From assembly GCA_964405665.1 (NCBI GenBank), contig CAYOOT010000014.1, positions 1 to 48,770 on the forward strand: a stretch of 48,770 nucleotides of DNA, read 5' to 3'. The notes under the pieces are model-generated. The model ran no database searches. It worked only from the letters and a program-made list of their open reading frames with translations, and had not been told where the DNA came from. Numbering within the stretch: the first letter of the stretch is position 1; each line of letters opens with the position of its first letter. Below are positions 1 through 8,290 of the stretch, piece by piece. Both the position numbers and the translations under genes were made by a program. Source of the DNA: CAYOOT01 sp964405665. GTDB lineage: Bacteria > Bdellovibrionota_C > UBA2361 > SZUA-149 > CAZDWZ01.

Positions 1-30
1 TATATCACACTTGCAGATTTGAGTAAATCT

Positions 31-900
31 TTAATTCCCACAATCCAAAACAGCCTTAGTCAATTGCTCTTTTAATTGCTCAAACACATTTCCATGATCT
101 GCTATTGGAGAAACCAAGGATTTAATTTTATTTTTTTCTCGATAAGCCGAGATCAACCTTTCAACCTCTCCTTTTGGAACAAGCTTATCTTGTTCGCCAC
201 TGCCGATAATAAAACAACTATTATTTACACTTTTAATAAATTTTTCTGTGGAAAATTGATACCAAAGAAAAGGAATTAAATTCCGATAATAAAAATTCTT
301 TGCAGCAATTACATCTGCCAAATTAGCAAAAGGTGCCAACAAAACCAAAATCGCCGGTTGATAAATACTTGCTACTTTTGCAGCAACTGGTGTTCCTAAA
401 GAATAGCCGATAAATAGCAGATCGTTACTGGAGATTTTTTCTTCTTTTAAAATATAATCGACAACACTTTTAGCATCGAGATAAAGTCCTTTTTCCGAAG
501 GCCAACCATTGCTTCTTCCGTAGCCCCGATAGTGAAATGCATAAGTTGTGTAACCTAAATTTTTTGCCCATTCGGAGAGGGGGTCAATTGCCGAAAAAGG
601 ATCGGAATTTCCATGAAAAATTACAGCGACTTTCTTTTTTTCTGCAGAGGTTTTTTGGCTAGGGGCATCGAACTTCCAAGCCTCCAATTCGACGTTATCT
701 GTAGAGTTAATAAAGATTTTTTTTGCAGAGCGGTCTTTAGGATTTCCCAAAGATGATTGATTAAAATATTTTGTAATAAAAGAATTTCTTGCTCCTGGAA
801 AAATTTGTAGATCTTGAGTTAAGACGATGAGTAATGCCGATAATAAGATAAGAATTAACAGTTTAATTATTAAACGAAGAAAAAAAACTCCCCTTAGCAA
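31..900 (-). CDS. Membrane-anchored alpha/beta hydrolase
   Basis: A 289-aa alpha/beta-hydrolase fold protein with one N-terminal membrane segment (about residues 8-28), so the catalytic domain probably faces the periplasm. The oxyanion motif HGNS lies at about residues 96-99, the nucleophile elbow GYSLG places Ser167, and Asp238 (GEQDKLVP) and His269 (ADHGN) complete a full triad. The fold resembles ABHD13/BEM46-like hydrolases; the substrate is unknown. The start is TTG at 900, directly abutting the stop codon of the upstream gene, with GAGG about 8 nt upstream inside that gene. No ATG fits, so translation is probably coupled. It is the third gene of a leftward operon that begins with a sigma factor. 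Confidence 0.8.
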   Translation of the reverse strand: MLRGVFFLRLIIKLLILILLSALLIVLTQDLQIFPGARNSFITKYFNQSSLGNPKDRSAKKIFINSTDNVELEAWKFDAPSQKTSAEKKKVAVIFHGNSDPFSAIDPLSEWAKNLGYTTYAFHYRGYGRSNGWPSEKGLYLDAKSVVDYILKEEKISSNDLLFIGYSLGTPVAAKVASIYQPAILVLLAPFANLADVIAAKNFYYRNLIPFLWYQFSTEKFIKSVNNSCFIIGSGEQDKLVPKGEVERLISAYREKNKIKSLVSPIADHGNVFEQLKEQLTKAVLDCGN

Positions 901-1224
901 TTAGCCCTCATCCTCTTCTATCGTGCCCGCAGCAAAAGTATATTTTAGAGATTTGGTGACCACTTCTTTTTTTGCTTCAGCAATTTTTTTAGAACCAAAA
1001 AGTTTAGCCGCTTCTTCATCTACCATACTCATTAAATGTTTTCTTTCTTCAGCCGTAAGTGGACGCGTTTGTTGCCGAACTTGTCCGGTATTTCCTTGTT
1101 GTTCAATTTGACCAACTTTTCCAACAGAATCTACTTTAGTGGCTTTTACCTCTTGGTTTTCTTTAATACCGGAGGCGGCAGTGGCGCCGGTTGTCGGAGT
1201 ATTGCCTGATATTTTTTTAACCAT
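901..1224 (-). CDS. Small polar protein coupled to sigma factor (possible FlgM-like anti-sigma)
   Basis: A 107-aa soluble protein that I do not recognise by family. The N-terminal half (1-55) is rich in Gly, Thr, Gln and Val and looks disordered. The C-terminal half (from PLTAEERKHL onward) looks helical and ends in an acidic tail. The ATG lies inside the last codons of the upstream sigma gene (8-bp overlap), with GGAGGAG just before it, so translation is coupled to the sigma factor. A disordered N-terminus with C-terminal helices, encoded directly after a FliA-like sigma gene, recalls FlgM anti-sigma factors. That is architecture and context only; I see no sequence match I would trust. Confidence 0.6.
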   Translation of the reverse strand: MVKKISGNTPTTGATAASGIKENQEVKATKVDSVGKVGQIEQQGNTGQVRQQTRPLTAEERKHLMSMVDEEAAKLFGSKKIAEAKKEVVTKSLKYTFAAGTIEEDEG

Positions 1225-2116
1225 GCTCTCCTCCCAATAAAATAATTAGAGCTAAGATCGATAAATAGCTGAGTGTGGAATAAAGGTAACAAAGTATGAG
1301 AACTGAAGCATTAGATTGTTCCAAAAATTGAATAAATGCCCCCAAGTCTTTCTTTTTCTTTAGTTCAAGAGCCATATTTTTTAAGCCCCGGCGAACTTTT
1401 AGCGGTCGATGAGCTTTTTTACTGCCAGCCTCGATAGTTTCACAAAGATGCTCCAGAATTTCTTTATGCTCCCTGATTACCGAAAGATCGTCTAAGCCCC
1501 ATTCCTCAGCCAATGAACGCATTGATTGTCCCTGCCAATATACAGCCCAGATTATTGCTTGATGCACCGGATCTAATTTGGCCATCACTGTCAGCACTTG
1601 TTTATATTCCACAGCAGCTTCCTGATTGTGGATTCCTGCTTCTTTAAAAGCGGCAATTAAACTTGCTCCGGTTAATAAATGACGGACTGATGAACGCATT
1701 GTTTCTTCGGTGGGTTCTCCTTCAATCGGCAACATGCCTTCTCTTAATTCAGGGAAAATTTCAAATAACTTGGCGGATATTTCTCTTGCTTCTTGCTCTG
1801 CTTGAGTATTTGCTCCAGTGCCTTGTTGCCAAGATTTGGACTTTCTTGCTTCCTGGGTAGCAGCTTCATGAATTCTTTTTCGTGCATAAGCCCTAAAGGG
1901 AACTCCTCTTTCCGGATCATATCTTCTCGCACAAAAGAGTAATCCTTCATAAGCCCCGCCATCAAGACCGTCTAATTGCCAATCCATATTCCAGGACCTA
2001 GCAACAGATTTGGCAATCGAAGTAGCCCAGCCTAAATTATCTTCAATAATTTTTGCTATTATTTTTTCGCTTTTTGCTTCGTAGCCTTTATAGTCTTCAG
2101 ATGGCTTCATCATCAT
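1217..2116 (-). CDS. Sigma-70-family factor with C-terminal membrane segment
   Basis: A 299-aa protein resembling group 3 (FliA/sporulation-type) sigma factors. Residues about 25-95 look like region 2, including the stretch ARRYDPERGVPFRAYARKRI. Residues about 175-228 look like region 4, with a helix-turn-helix around SLAEEWGLDDLSVI. Unusually, residues about 271-294 form a continuous hydrophobic segment (VLILCYLYSTLSYLSILAL onward) followed by only five residues, which would be a tail anchor. Three consecutive ATGs (2116, 2113, 2110) could start it and no clear ribosome site separates them. A good promoter lies just upstream. It overlaps the next gene by 8 bp and is divergent from a second sigma-family gene. 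Sigma-family membership is fairly secure; membrane tethering is inference. Confidence 0.8.
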   Translation of the reverse strand: MMMKPSEDYKGYEAKSEKIIAKIIEDNLGWATSIAKSVARSWNMDWQLDGLDGGAYEGLLFCARRYDPERGVPFRAYARKRIHEAATQEARKSKSWQQGTGANTQAEQEAREISAKLFEIFPELREGMLPIEGEPTEETMRSSVRHLLTGASLIAAFKEAGIHNQEAAVEYKQVLTVMAKLDPVHQAIIWAVYWQGQSMRSLAEEWGLDDLSVIREHKEILEHLCETIEAGSKKAHRPLKVRRGLKNMALELKKKKDLGAFIQFLEQSNASVLILCYLYSTLSYLSILALIILLGGEHG

Positions 2117-2155
2117 TAATTGTTATTTCTAATATTCTAATAGTCGACCAAAGAC

Positions 2156-2184
2156 ATTATAAGCTAGATGTTTTTCTTATTCAA
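2156..2184 (-). promoter_or_regulatory. Sigma-70-type promoter for the leftward sigma operon
   Basis: Reading leftward, TTGAAT (2184-2179) is followed after exactly 17 nt by a perfect TATAAT (2161-2156). Transcription would begin near 2149, giving a leader of about 33 nt before the ATG at 2116. Spacing and -10 match the housekeeping consensus; the -35 matches 4 of 6. Confidence 0.6.
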
Positions 2185-2347
2185 GAAATTTTCAATAAAT
2201 TTAGATAGTTATGGCTAAGCTGAAGCAATTATCAGGCCTTCCCAGATGGGTGTTCAAAGGTGTGTAACGGTCTTATTAATTCTTTGGGCTGTTATTGATG
2301 GGGAGCTCCTAGTCCCTTAATTTTGATGTTATTAATTGAGGTTGAGC

Positions 2348-3238
2348 ATGAAAGCAAAAAAGAAGGCAGTACGATCAGTACGTGCAAAATCCGTATCTAA
2401 GAAAAATTCCAAAAAGAAAACAGTTCGTATAAGTCGAATTAAGAAAACTAAACCAATTAAAAAATCTTTAACTCCTAAAAAACTCAAACAAGCCAAGAAA
2501 GAATCGCCAGAAATGCGGGAAAGACAAATTAATCAGTTAATTTTGGATCACCGTGAAAATGGAAGAAAATTGGCACGTAGCATTTTACGTCGTTGGAGAG
2601 TGCGGATGTTTGCGGAAGAAATTGATAGTATCGTTGACTTATCACTTTGCGAATCAGCCCGCAGATATTCACCTAAATTCGGTGCAAGCTTTTTGACATT
2701 TTTCTTTTATCATCTCCGAGGACATTTAGTGCGATCGGTAACCAAAGCGGCACAAGGAGATAATATCTTTTTATCTTTTGCTAAAAGCATGGGTGTTGAT
2801 AGCGGAGAATTAGCAGCATTTAGTAATGATGTAATCTGGTCTTATGTTCCTGATAATTTTATTTTCGGTCAACGAGACATTGAAACTCCGGAAAACTTAG
2901 TTTTAAGGCAAGAAAAAATTAATACTTGTCAGGATGCTTGCTCCAAACTTGATAACCTGGAAAAACAAGTTATTGATCGTAGTTTTGCAGATGAAGAATC
3001 AATTGTCGATATCGCTAAAAATCTTGGCTACAGTCGCTGTCACGTTTCTCGCGTGAAAAAGGAAGCGCTTTATCGTTTAAAAAGTTTGTTGGCAGGCATT
3101 GAAATTGAGAATACCAAGAAAAAAGAAGGAACTCATGGAAAACTAATGTCGATTGAAAAACAACTTCACCGTAGCATGAGACGAAAGAAAATTGAAGGAG
3201 AACATCATTTTACTCCGGCAAATAAAATCGCGGCGTAA
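2348..3238 (+). CDS. Sigma-70-family factor with lysine-rich N-terminal extension
   Basis: A 296-aa sigma-70-like protein. Residues 1-50 are almost half Lys/Arg (for example KKNSKKKTVRISRIKK), like a histone-type tail. Residues about 58-135 resemble region 2 (LSLCESARRYSPKFGASFLT). Residues about 200-248 resemble region 4, with the helix-turn-helix DIAKNLGYSRCHVSRVKKEA. A second basic stretch closes the protein. The ATG at 2348 is chosen over an upstream in-frame TTG (2336) because GAGG (2338-2341) sits 6 nt before it. It is transcribed divergently from the tail-anchored sigma gene. Promoter specificity is unknown; the basic tail may bind DNA nonspecifically (inference). Confidence 0.8.
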   Translation: MKAKKKAVRSVRAKSVSKKNSKKKTVRISRIKKTKPIKKSLTPKKLKQAKKESPEMRERQINQLILDHRENGRKLARSILRRWRVRMFAEEIDSIVDLSLCESARRYSPKFGASFLTFFFYHLRGHLVRSVTKAAQGDNIFLSFAKSMGVDSGELAAFSNDVIWSYVPDNFIFGQRDIETPENLVLRQEKINTCQDACSKLDNLEKQVIDRSFADEESIVDIAKNLGYSRCHVSRVKKEALYRLKSLLAGIEIENTKKKEGTHGKLMSIEKQLHRSMRRKKIEGEHHFTPANKIAA

Positions 3239-3246
3239 ATCTTTTA

Positions 3247-3363
3247 GATAAACACAACGGTTAGATTGCTTCGTCTCTCCGCTCCTCGCAAAGACAAGTA
3301 CTAGTTAGCAAAAAGTACCTGTCTTTGCGAGCGAAGCGAAGCAATCTAACCGTTGTGTTTATC
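3247..3363. repeat. Long palindromic element (TTGCGAGCG family), likely bidirectional terminator
   Basis: Perfect 27-bp arms (3247-3273 and 3337-3363) continue inward with near-complementary sequence (CTCGCAAAGACA against TGTCTTTGCGAG), so nearly the whole 117 nt can fold as one hairpin. It fills the gap between two convergent genes and ends exactly at the stop of the leftward one. The core resembles TTGCGAGCGAAGCGAAGC palindromes seen in many bacterial genomes (from memory). Related outer arms occur at 23948-24070. Confidence 0.85.
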
Positions 3364-5421
3364 CTAATTATAAACCTTAAAACTCAAAACTCGAAAATCA
3401 TTACCAGACTTAAATACCCTTGCCGGGATAAAAGCAGAATTTAATTGCAAATCAAGTAATACTTGATCACCAGAAAAACTGTCTGGAAGTTTTACTTTTA
3501 AATCCTTAGAACTCAGGGCCGCTAGATTCTCTTGCAATAATACCTGATCTTCTGATTTGATTAGCAGTTTGGCAGAGCTCAGATTTTCTTTAATAAAATC
3601 TAAGCCGATTTTAACATTTGCAAATTTTTCGCCGTTTTCAACAATCAGAGGGATAAGAATTCTTGCTTTTGGCCCACACCATTTAAATTCTTTTCCTTCA
3701 GCAGTAACTTCCCAGGAGAAGCAGCCAGCTTCCTGAAGATTCTTTTTTGGTAAATTGTATTTTCCCCAAGCAAGATGCAGGAGTAGAGCGATAAAAATAA
3801 TAAAAATTGATTGAAAAAAGAACTGAAATTTTTGTTTTAAAATATTCTGAGAGATCCCGGCATTGATTGCAATAACACTAAAAAATAAAACTTGTAGAGA
3901 ATTGATATAAAACATTTCTTGCACCATGCCGTAAATTAAAAAGCTTATGGCAAAACAAAAACTTGCCAGAATTAAAATTAAATCATTGCGCGAAGATTGA
4001 ATTTTCCCTGTGATTAATCTAAGACCCGGTTCGGCTAAAGCAAAGACGATGAGCAATAACAGCCCCAAACCAAAAACGCCTTTTCCGGATAAGGTCTGAA
4101 AATACACATTATGAGCTGTGCCATGCAGAGGTAAGTTTAGTAACTGATAATAACGACCTTCTGGATTAATAAATTCTTTGTCATACTGAACACAAAAGGA
4201 TTCACTACCGGCCCCGAATATCGGATTAAGTTTAGCTATTAACCAACCGGCATACATGAAATCACTGCGATCGGAAGTTTTGCTGATATCTTTAAAACGA
4301 TCAACATACGAATTTATTGACTCCGAACGTTCCGGGGAGAGTTTGCCGCTACTGTTTAAATAATTAATTAAGAGGAGTGTTAAAAGCACGGTCAGCGGAA
4401 TACTAAGAATAATTTTTTTAAATGATTTAACAATCGTATTTTTAAAACCAATTCCCTGCTCCAGGCCTTTTAGTGAATAAACAGCAGCCCAGATCACGCA
4501 AAGTGTTAAAGGATAGGAAACCCATCCTCCTCTTTGAAAAGTTAGGACCAAGACAAATTCGCCCAGGATCATGATTAATAATAAAATTAGGATTTTTATT
4601 TTGTTGGGAAGTTTTGTTAGAAGAAAAAGGATGACGAAAGGAATACATAAAGTTAAATATTCGGCATACCAGCCGGAATGCCCAAAGAAAGATTGCAATC
4701 TAAATTGAGCATCTCCGGGATTGACTGTAGGATCTAATGCTCGCAACCAGCGAAGATTAATCAGGCGGTAATAGTCTAGTAAGCCAAAAAGAAAGCTTGC
4801 AAAAAGACCGCTTAAAATACTCCAGCTAAATCGATAAGCAAGGCTTTTTCTTTCTGCGATCAGTAAGTAAATGTAATAGGATTGAACAAAGCAAAGCAAG
4901 GTGAAAAAAACAGTACTTAAGGAATAGTAGATTTTATCTTCTTGCAGATTGATTAGTCGGATTATATTTGCCGAGATTGCCTCCATTCCCAGGATATTCC
5001 AAGAAGCAGAAAAGTCAGACAATATATGTGTATTTAAAATTGAAGATAAACTTAAAATAGAGACGCTGCTGTATAAAAAAGAGAAAAATAAAATTTTAGT
5101 GGAAAGAAAACTTTCTAGATTCTGAAAACGGTAGCGCAGGCCCAAAGCAAGGATAATCGCACTTTGAACAACAATTAAATAAGTTGCTTGAGTACTTCCG
5201 GGTTTATTTCCAAATACCGGTAATAAGATTAACAAAGCAGAAATTCCGACACTAGGAAAAAACATTGTTAAAAGGAAAACGAGAGGAATAATTAAAGTAG
5301 AGAAAATAGGAAAATTGAAATAACAAAAAGCAAAACAAGTAAATGCCGAAGCAACAAGAGTGCAGAGGATAATCAACACTACTAGTATCTTGGAGATTCG
5401 ATATCCCATTTGGTTCAACAT
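3364..5421 (-). CDS. O-antigen ligase/polymerase-like membrane protein
   Basis: A 685-aa polytopic inner-membrane protein with about a dozen hydrophobic helices. A large extracytoplasmic loop (about residues 380-440) carries GAGSESFCVQYD and HGTAHNVYFQTL, the pattern of the Wzy_C/WaaL family. These enzymes transfer or polymerise undecaprenyl-linked glycans onto lipid A-core or related acceptors. After the last helix (about residue 560) there is a soluble domain of about 120 residues, predicted periplasmic and probably beta-rich. ATG start at 5421; no strong ribosome site seen. Ligase, polymerase and protein O-glycosyltransferase cannot be told apart from sequence alone. The convergent and downstream GT39 gene fits an envelope-glycan role. 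Confidence 0.8.
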   Translation of the reverse strand: MLNQMGYRISKILVVLIILCTLVASAFTCFAFCYFNFPIFSTLIIPLVFLLTMFFPSVGISALLILLPVFGNKPGSTQATYLIVVQSAIILALGLRYRFQNLESFLSTKILFFSFLYSSVSILSLSSILNTHILSDFSASWNILGMEAISANIIRLINLQEDKIYYSLSTVFFTLLCFVQSYYIYLLIAERKSLAYRFSWSILSGLFASFLFGLLDYYRLINLRWLRALDPTVNPGDAQFRLQSFFGHSGWYAEYLTLCIPFVILFLLTKLPNKIKILILLLIMILGEFVLVLTFQRGGWVSYPLTLCVIWAAVYSLKGLEQGIGFKNTIVKSFKKIILSIPLTVLLTLLLINYLNSSGKLSPERSESINSYVDRFKDISKTSDRSDFMYAGWLIAKLNPIFGAGSESFCVQYDKEFINPEGRYYQLLNLPLHGTAHNVYFQTLSGKGVFGLGLLLLIVFALAEPGLRLITGKIQSSRNDLILILASFCFAISFLIYGMVQEMFYINSLQVLFFSVIAINAGISQNILKQKFQFFFQSIFIIFIALLLHLAWGKYNLPKKNLQEAGCFSWEVTAEGKEFKWCGPKARILIPLIVENGEKFANVKIGLDFIKENLSSAKLLIKSEDQVLLQENLAALSSKDLKVKLPDSFSGDQVLLDLQLNSAFIPARVFKSGNDFRVLSFKVYN

Positions 5422-5811
5422 ATTTGCGATAATTTTCGTCTGCTATTTATGATAAAATTGCTGCTGCAGCTATAATACTAATAAAAACAATTGGCTAGCT
5501 AGGAAATTGAAAGTTTAAGTTTGTTATATTTTCTATCTTGCTAAAGCTTAATGTTTCTAAGATATTATAGTTCTCGCGCTGTGGTTTGTGAGATTCCCTA
5601 TTGGATGTAGCACTTGATTTTTGTCAATGCTTCGTCTATTACCTGCCCGCCCCCTAAAGGGGTCGAGGCTTGCTTCGCCTCCTTTAGGGGGGCGGGCGGA
5701 AAACAAAGTGGAGGAGAAAGTGAGCTTAATCGACATAACATCGTTTCTTTGTGTAGCGGTTTTGGTAATATCAATGGTCTTTACTGACTGGACAGCATAA
5801 TCTTTATCCGT
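5422..5811. other. 390-bp intergenic region between two divergent membrane-enzyme genes
   Basis: AT-rich spacer between the leftward ligase-like gene and the rightward GT39 gene. It holds one GC-rich palindrome (5642-5699). A leftward open frame across it (5820-5557) encodes mostly repeat-derived sequence and overlaps the GT39 start, so I do not call it. Promoters for both genes must lie here but I see no convincing consensus. Confidence 0.6.
5642..5699. repeat. GC-rich palindrome (CCCTAAAGG family)
   Basis: Arms at 5642-5669 and 5677-5699 pair through GCCCGCC, CCCTAAAGG and AGGC with a small asymmetric bulge and a 7-nt loop. The GC content is far above the surroundings. It is one of several unrelated palindromes in the window. 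Confidence 0.8.
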
Positions 5812-7605
5812 TTGCTTCAAAGTTTTATAAAATCTAAATTTCTAAGTATCATTTTAATTTTACTGCTTTGTTCAATTGAATTTATTTTTCTTTTGGGATT
5901 TCCACAGGTTTTTCAAGTTTCAGAAGGTAGAGAGGGAGTAGTAGTCAATGCCATTTTGGAAACTGGAAATTATATTTTACCGCTGCGCCATGCTGAAGTA
6001 ATCCCTTCTAAACCACCGCTTTTTCACTGGGCTACAAGTTTTATAGTTGAATTAACTTCTAAGTTTGATGAATTTGAACTGCGGCTGACATCCGCTCTTT
6101 CAGCTCTGGCATTAGTTATTTATTATTATTTTTTCTGCTTAAAATATTTTGAAAAAAGTTTTGCTTTATTTTCCTGCTTAATACTTCTTACAACTTATGG
6201 TTTTGTAAGAATGGCTGCAGATGGACGAGTAGATATGTTGTTTTATCTATTGTCTACTGTAGCTATTTTGGTCTGGGTTAAGGCTTATTATCAAAATGTC
6301 TTTGAAAAAAAGGATCTCAGTTTATTTCCTAAAAAAACTTATAGTATTATTGCAATTTTTATTGGTTTTTCAATTTTAACCAAAGGACCGTTAGGTGCAG
6401 TTTTACCGCTGGTAGTTATTGCGGCCAATTTGCTTTATTTTCAGGGTTTAAAAGGCCTTAAAACTTTAATCAATTATCGCTGGATTTATATTCTAATTAT
6501 CGCTCTTCCTTGGTATTTGCTGGCAACTTTCTCCGGCAGGGGTGGAGGTGCCTTTATTCAACGGCAATTAATTTTTGAAAATATTCTCAGATTTGTTGGA
6601 GCCGAGGGGATTACAATAAAACCCTGGTGGTTTTATTTGCAGCAATATTGGATTCAAGCCGCTCCCTGGTCGTTTGTGTTATTGCTATTGATCTCTAAAA
6701 AAGCGTGGCGCTTATTTAAATTAAAGATTTTGCAAAAAGAAAATATAATGCAATTTCCTTCGACCAATAAATTTGCTGATTTTATAATTACTGTTTCTAC
6801 TATTTGGGCGCTAACAGTTTTTGTTTTTTTAAGCATCGCCGCTGGCAAACGCAGCGCTTACTTGTTGTTAATTTCTGTTCCGGTTAATATTATTATTTCT
6901 ATTTATCTTTATCGTCTGCGGTTAGTTTTAAATATTTTCGCTGAAGGTAAAGAAGCTTTAGTAAGAAAAATTTATCGTTGCCTGTTACTAGTCTGGGGTT
7001 TTGTTTTAATCTTGCCTGGGGCATTGATTATTATTTCCTTATCAGGGATCTACTCAATCTTGCCCGGAGAAAAACTGACCTCCGTATTGAAGGCGCTAAC
7101 TATTGCAATTCAAGGTTGGGATAAAATCTTACTGCTTTATTATTTAAGTTTTTTTATTTTAGGGCCGGTAAGTTTAATTATCGGATATAAAAGAAAAAAT
7201 CTTTCTGTTTTTCAAAGTTCTGGCTTTATTCTTTTAATTTATATTTTTAGTTTTTTATTAAATGTGGGGATGGCAGTTAAGGGGGTAACTCATGGCTATA
7301 AATCTTTCGCCCAAGATATCGCTGCCATAGTTCCGGCCAATGAAAAATTAACTTTTATCAAGAGAAAAAGAGATGAATCTTTTGATGGTTTTTTTTTCTA
7401 TTGCAAAAGGAATGTTTTTTTGTTTGAGCCAAATGGGAAAGAGGATGCTGATTCTTTACCCCAAAACGAAGGCTGGTATTTGGCAAGAAAATTGTGGCTG
7501 GACGAGCAGCCTGAGGATTTTTATAAAAGGGTTGAGGTTGTGAAAGTTGGTGGAAGAATGGTGGATAATGAGGAGAAGAAGGTGGTTTTGTTTAAATTGA
7601 AATAA
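5812..7605 (+). CDS. ArnT/PMT-like glycosyltransferase (GT39 family)
   Basis: A 597-aa polytopic membrane protein. The first periplasmic loop has the acidic EGREG motif (about residues 37-41), followed by KPPLFHW (about 65-71) and ADGRVD, the layout of dolichyl/undecaprenyl-phosphate sugar transferases such as ArnT. About 11-12 hydrophobic segments follow, then a soluble tail of about 110 residues. It would move a lipid-phosphate-linked sugar onto lipid A, protein or another acceptor in the periplasm. The TTG at 5812 is the only plausible start: the frame is closed by TGA at 5785 and no ATG precedes the first helix. No good ribosome site is visible. Donor and acceptor are unknown. Confidence 0.8.
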   Translation: MLQSFIKSKFLSIILILLLCSIEFIFLLGFPQVFQVSEGREGVVVNAILETGNYILPLRHAEVIPSKPPLFHWATSFIVELTSKFDEFELRLTSALSALALVIYYYFFCLKYFEKSFALFSCLILLTTYGFVRMAADGRVDMLFYLLSTVAILVWVKAYYQNVFEKKDLSLFPKKTYSIIAIFIGFSILTKGPLGAVLPLVVIAANLLYFQGLKGLKTLINYRWIYILIIALPWYLLATFSGRGGGAFIQRQLIFENILRFVGAEGITIKPWWFYLQQYWIQAAPWSFVLLLLISKKAWRLFKLKILQKENIMQFPSTNKFADFIITVSTIWALTVFVFLSIAAGKRSAYLLLISVPVNIIISIYLYRLRLVLNIFAEGKEALVRKIYRCLLLVWGFVLILPGALIIISLSGIYSILPGEKLTSVLKALTIAIQGWDKILLLYYLSFFILGPVSLIIGYKRKNLSVFQSSGFILLIYIFSFLLNVGMAVKGVTHGYKSFAQDIAAIVPANEKLTFIKRKRDESFDGFFFYCKRNVFLFEPNGKEDADSLPQNEGWYLARKLWLDEQPEDFYKRVEVVKVGGRMVDNEEKKVVLFKLK

Positions 7606-7607
7606 CC

Positions 7608-7674
7608 GTAGGGGCGGGTCTTGTGCCCGCCCGGAATATCCCGATAGAACGGGCGGGCACAAGACCCGCCCTAC
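7608..7674. repeat. GC-rich palindrome (GGGCGGGTCTTG family)
   Basis: Arms 7608-7633 and 7650-7674 are complementary over 25 bp with one bulged G. The element starts 3 nt after the GT39 stop and ends 7 nt before the stop of the convergent DUF4124 gene, so it could act as a two-way terminator. Confidence 0.85.
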
Positions 7675-7680
7675 GTTATT

Positions 7681-8277
7681 TTATCCCCCAACCTTAATCT
7701 CAACCTTCGGAATCGGCTTTTTGTTGCCTTCCGCATAACCCCGAATAGAAATCGGTAGCATATCCTCGGGGATTTCGTATTTTGCAGTAGTGTCTGGAGA
7801 GATTGAATCTAGACCACTTGCTGGAATTAAAGTTCCATCTTCAAATTCAAAGGTTACTAAAACATTTGCGGCAGGAACAGCTGAGGTATTTCTAAGAACA
7901 ATGGCGCAAGCGGTGATTTCATTCTTCTTGTTATATTTTATATCTAAATTACCCCGTTCTAGTTCTGTGAAATTTAAAGTTTCTTCTTTCAGAGAAGCAC
8001 GGGCCTCTTCCTTGGAAATTCTTGTTGGAGAGCTTTTTAATTCAGGTTTAATTATTTCTTCTGAGGCGAATCTACTTTGTTGCAGTGGTTTTAAAAGTTT
8101 TGCCGAAGAATATTTGGAAACATAATTGCCAGCTAATTTTTTTAATTTTAAAGCATTTGGCGGAGGAGTATTTCCAAAATGACTGTTCCCCGCGGAATCT
8201 TCCCAAGAATAAACCCCGTCAGCAAAAGCAAAAGTACTATTCAATAAAATTGCAATTAAAACAACTAACTTCTTCAT
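7681..8277 (-). CDS. Exported DUF4124 domain protein
   Basis: A 198-aa protein with a clear Sec signal peptide (residues 1-19, ending AFA before DGVY). Residues 20-42 match the DUF4124 pattern (GVYSWEDSAGNSHFGNTPPP), a small proteobacterial periplasmic module of unknown function. A middle linker is followed by a beta-sandwich-like C-terminal domain (about 110-198) with a DUF11/CARDB flavour (IVLRNTSAVPAANV). The ATG at 8277 is chosen because the signal peptide begins there; the frame remains open upstream to 8328, which would overlap the preceding gene. It is last of a leftward run with the 128-aa gene (13-nt gap) and the thioredoxin-like gene. Confidence 0.8.
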   Translation of the reverse strand: MKKLVVLIAILLNSTFAFADGVYSWEDSAGNSHFGNTPPPNALKLKKLAGNYVSKYSSAKLLKPLQQSRFASEEIIKPELKSSPTRISKEEARASLKEETLNFTELERGNLDIKYNKKNEITACAIVLRNTSAVPAANVLVTFEFEDGTLIPASGLDSISPDTTAKYEIPEDMLPISIRGYAEGNKKPIPKVEIKVGG

Positions 8278-8290
8278 AGGGAAAGGTCCT

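Noticed and set aside
5557..5820. 87-aa leftward open frame between the ligase and GT39 genes
   Set aside because: Its centre is encoded by the GC-rich palindrome, it overlaps the GT39 start, and it has no ribosome site or protein-like pattern outside the repeat.
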